Origin: Panacagrimonas sp052387335
GTDB lineage: Bacteria; Pseudomonadota; Gammaproteobacteria; Nevskiales; Nevskiaceae
Assembly: GCA_052387335.1 (NCBI GenBank)
Contig: JBQTJH010000154.1
Coordinates: 1 to 6,929, forward strand
Direction of reading: 5' to 3'
DNA length: 6,929 nt
Part shown: piece after piece, positions 6,029 to 6,929 of the stretch
Numbering within the stretch: the stretch's first letter is position 1
Layout of the letters: each line of letters starts with the position of its first letter
Translations under genes and position numbers: made by a program
The notes under the pieces: model-generated
Seen by the model: the letters and a program-made list of their open reading frames with translations, nothing else
What the model was told of the DNA's origin: nothing
Database searches by the model: none

Positions 6029-6083
6029 CTCTAACTAGCGCTTCAACCGGACGGCTTCGCCGCCGGTTAAGCTGGCGTTGGGC
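6029..6083 (+). other. attC2 recombination site
   Basis: The left core CTCTAAC (6029-6035) is the exact complement of cassette 2's border GTTAGAG, and the right core is GTTGGGC (6077-6083). The stem is AACCGG-CGGC with GCCGCCGGTT, closed by a TTC(G) loop and with an unpaired base in the left arm. At 55 bases it is the shortest of the four sites, close to the minimum for an attC. Confidence 0.9.
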
Positions 6084-6355
6084 GGCATGTCAGCATGGTT
6101 CGCCGCAATCGTTGCCCGCGCCTTCCAGGCTGAAAACGGCGTGTTCGCTCTGCCCGGCATTCGAGCAAAGATCTTGAATAGCGCTTTCTCCGCGCGCACC
6201 TCTTCAATCGTCAGTTTTCTTGCCGCGCCCCATGCAACGGGTTCGCATGCGGACACAATGGCATTCGCCCATTCATTCACTTTGTGGGCTGGCGCTGGGC
6301 CTCGCGTCTCTGCCCATTCGCGCATCAGCCGTGCAAGCTGTCGTAGTTCCTTCAT
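6035..6355 (-). CDS. Cassette 3 protein, unknown, reverse orientation
   Basis: This 106-residue frame is encoded against the cassette direction. The N-terminus is charged and helical (MKELRQLARLMREWAETRG, 1-19), followed by a Trp/Lys/Glu-balanced region with KVNEWANAIV (25-34), RKLTIEEVRAEKALFKIFAR (46-65) and FSAWKARATIAAN (74-86). I recognise no family. GGAG lies seven bases before the ATG, which supports this start and strand. Codon 93 spans the cassette border, and the last 13 residues and the TAG stop come from the reverse strand of attC2, so the native C-terminus is probably around residue 92 and the tail depends on the neighbour. The opposite strand is also open (6078-6437), but its product is Ser/Ala/Arg-rich and has no ribosome site, so I treat it as the shadow. 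Confidence 0.62.
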   Translation of the reverse strand: MKELRQLARLMREWAETRGPAPAHKVNEWANAIVSACEPVAWGAARKLTIEEVRAEKALFKIFARMPGRANTPFSAWKARATIAANHADMPPNASLTGGEAVRLKR

Positions 6356-6362
6356 GTCTCGG

Positions 6363-6366
6363 CTCC
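6363..6366 (-). promoter_or_regulatory. Ribosome binding site of the cassette 3 gene
   Basis: GGAG on the minus strand is seven bases before the ATG at 6355. It is the main evidence for choosing the minus strand in cassette 3. It sits between the gene and attC3, five bases from the attC3 core. Confidence 0.6.
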
Positions 6367-6371
6367 GTCGC

Positions 6372-6439
6372 GCCCAACAAGCTGTTCCAGCCGACCGGCT
6401 ACGCTTCGCTTCGCCGTCGGCTGAACGCAGGCGTTAGCA
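6372..6439 (+). other. attC3 recombination site
   Basis: The left core GCCCAAC (6372-6378) is the exact complement of cassette 3's border GTTGGGC, and the right core is GTTAGCA (6433-6439). The arms CAGCCGAC and GTCGGCTG are perfectly complementary, followed by GGC/GCC and a loop containing GCTTCGC. The length is 68 bases. Confidence 0.92.
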
Positions 6440-6443
6440 CTCA

Positions 6444-6450
6444 AAGGAGA
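6444..6450 (+). promoter_or_regulatory. Strong ribosome binding site of the cassette 4 gene
   Basis: AAGGAGA, with its GGAG core five bases before the ATG at 6455, is a near-perfect Shine-Dalgarno. It lies just inside the cassette, so the gene carries its own translation signal wherever it is inserted. Confidence 0.8.
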
Positions 6451-6454
6451 AGTC

Positions 6455-6787
6455 ATGAAGTTCCGTATCATGTTTCTAAGCCTTGCCATCTCTGCATCTG
6501 CGCTCGCAGCCGAAAAGACCCTGAGCGTTCCTTCCGACTCAAAGGCGCAGTTCTTCGTCTTGGAGAAAGGCGGCAAGGGTGCAGAGCGCACCATTGTCAC
6601 AAAGCGTGTAGGCCCAAGCGGCACCAGTTACTCCAAACGCCTTTACAACTGCACAGACGGCACCGTGAAGTATCTCGGCACTGGTGACAGCCTCGCTGAA
6701 ATGGCGTCATCAAAAGCCGACCCAAACATGGGGCCAATCGTTCAAGGCTCCATCGCGTATTACGTCGGCGTGGAAGCGTGCAAGTAG
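6455..6787 (+). CDS. Cassette 4 small exported protein, unknown function
   Basis: This 110-residue protein has a clear Sec signal peptide: MKFR, a hydrophobic core IMFLSLAISASALA and a likely signal peptidase I site after ALA or ALAA (residue 18 or 19). The mature part of about 91 residues is hydrophilic and has exactly two cysteines, Cys66 (YNCTDG) and Cys109 (second-last residue), which could form a disulfide in the periplasm. The segment FFVLEKGGKGAERTIVTKRV (33-52) suggests beta strands. There is no lipobox, so it should be soluble or secreted rather than a lipoprotein. I do not recognise the family. It is well defined as a gene by the strong ribosome site and by the TAG stop 13 bases before attC4. 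Cassettes encoding small exported proteins are common in chromosomal integrons, usually without known function. Confidence 0.87.
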   Translation: MKFRIMFLSLAISASALAAEKTLSVPSDSKAQFFVLEKGGKGAERTIVTKRVGPSGTSYSKRLYNCTDGTVKYLGTGDSLAEMASSKADPNMGPIVQGSIAYYVGVEACK

Positions 6788-6800
6788 CAGCGCTGTTGAG

Positions 6801-6878
6801 TGCTAACCAGGCACTCCAGCCGACCGCTCCGCCTCCGCTTCGCTGCGGCTCCGCGGCGGGGGAGGTTGGGCGTTGAGG
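6801..6878 (+). other. attC4 recombination site
   Basis: The left core TGCTAAC (6801-6807) is the exact complement of cassette 4's border GTTAGCA, and the right core is GTTGAGG (6872-6878). The stem is GC-rich and more mismatched than in the other sites. The segment CGCCTCCGCTTCGCTGCGGC is shared with attC1. The length is 78 bases. Confidence 0.9.
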
Positions 6879-6929
6879 CGGTAGAAAAAACATTCTTTTG
6901 CCCAGATATAGCAGCGTCTTTCGCAACGA
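6873..6929 (+). mobile_element. Start of cassette 5 (partial)
   Basis: This starts after the attC4 crossover at G6872. The 57 visible bases are A+T-richer and show no start codon with a ribosome site, so the gene, if any, lies beyond the window. If the pairing rule of the other four cassettes holds, its attC should begin with CCTCAAC. Confidence 0.75.

Larger units (their letters stand above)
5206..6929 (+). mobile_element. Integron cassette array, four complete cassettes plus the start of a fifth
   Basis: Cassettes occupy 5206-5710, 5711-6077, 6078-6433, 6434-6872 and 6873 onward. The left borders after the crossover G read GTTAGCC, GTTAGAG, GTTGGGC, GTTAGCA and GTTGAGG. The left core of each complete cassette's attC is GGCTAAC, CTCTAAC, GCCCAAC and TGCTAAC, the exact reverse complement of that cassette's own left border in all four cases. 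This is the pairing expected for circular integron cassettes. Each site also contains an imperfect palindrome with a TTCG-type centre. The array runs away from the intI remnant and continues past the right edge of the window. Confidence 0.93.

Noticed and set aside
5554..6177. Plus-strand open frame of 207 codons
   Set aside because: It crosses two cassette borders and lies antisense to the HNH gene; the product is Ser/Arg/Pro-rich.
6078..6437. Plus-strand frame in cassette 3 beginning with TTG at the cassette border
   Set aside because: It has no ribosome site and a Ser/Ala/Arg-rich product, while the minus strand has GGAG and a balanced composition. Not fully excluded.
5639..6878. CRISPR array or satellite repeats
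   Set aside because: The recurring elements differ in length and sequence and are separated by genes; they fit attC sites, not CRISPR repeats.

Overview
The window looks like a GC-rich gammaproteobacterial chromosome, perhaps from the Xanthomonadales or a related environmental lineage. The reasons are the high GC, a DprE1/DprE2-type gene cluster in a Gram-negative setting, and attC sites of the short kind common in chromosomal integrons of xanthomonads and pseudomonads. The genus cannot be read from the sequence. There are two unrelated blocks.

Left block (390-4858, all minus strand): a compact four-gene operon. In transcription order it encodes an eight-or-so-helix membrane protein of the LPG_synthase_TM (UPF0104/AglD2-like) family, a fusion of a HAD phosphatase domain with a UbiA-type prenyltransferase, a DprE1-like FAD oxidase and a DprE2-like short-chain reductase. 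Two junctions are ATGA overlaps and the third has a one-base gap, so the genes are tightly coupled. A rho-independent terminator at 211-237 closes the unit. By homology the three enzymes would make polyprenyl-phosphoryl-D-arabinofuranose: UbiA moves phosphoribose from PRPP to polyprenyl phosphate, the HAD domain could remove the 5-phosphate, DprE1 oxidises C2 and DprE2 reduces it to arabinose. The membrane protein may help move or use the lipid-linked sugar.

Right block (about 4939-6929): the start of an integron. A minus-strand remnant of an integron integrase (start codon, SD and about the first 50 residues only) lies next to an attI-like region. The first insertion point is at 5205/5206. 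Four complete cassettes follow (5206-5710, 5711-6077, 6078-6433, 6434-6872), and a fifth starts at 6873. Each complete cassette has an attC whose left core is the exact 7-base reverse complement of that cassette's own left boundary, which fixes the borders independently of any gene call. Cassettes 1 and 4 carry plus-strand genes: an unknown soluble protein and a small exported protein with two cysteines. Cassettes 2 and 3 carry minus-strand genes: an HNH nuclease and an unknown protein whose C-terminus runs into the neighbouring attC.

The two blocks meet where intI is cut off. Almost all of the integrase, including its catalytic region, is missing, and the arabinose operon begins about 80 bases beyond the last recognisable integrase codon. 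The array can therefore be moved only by an integrase encoded elsewhere.
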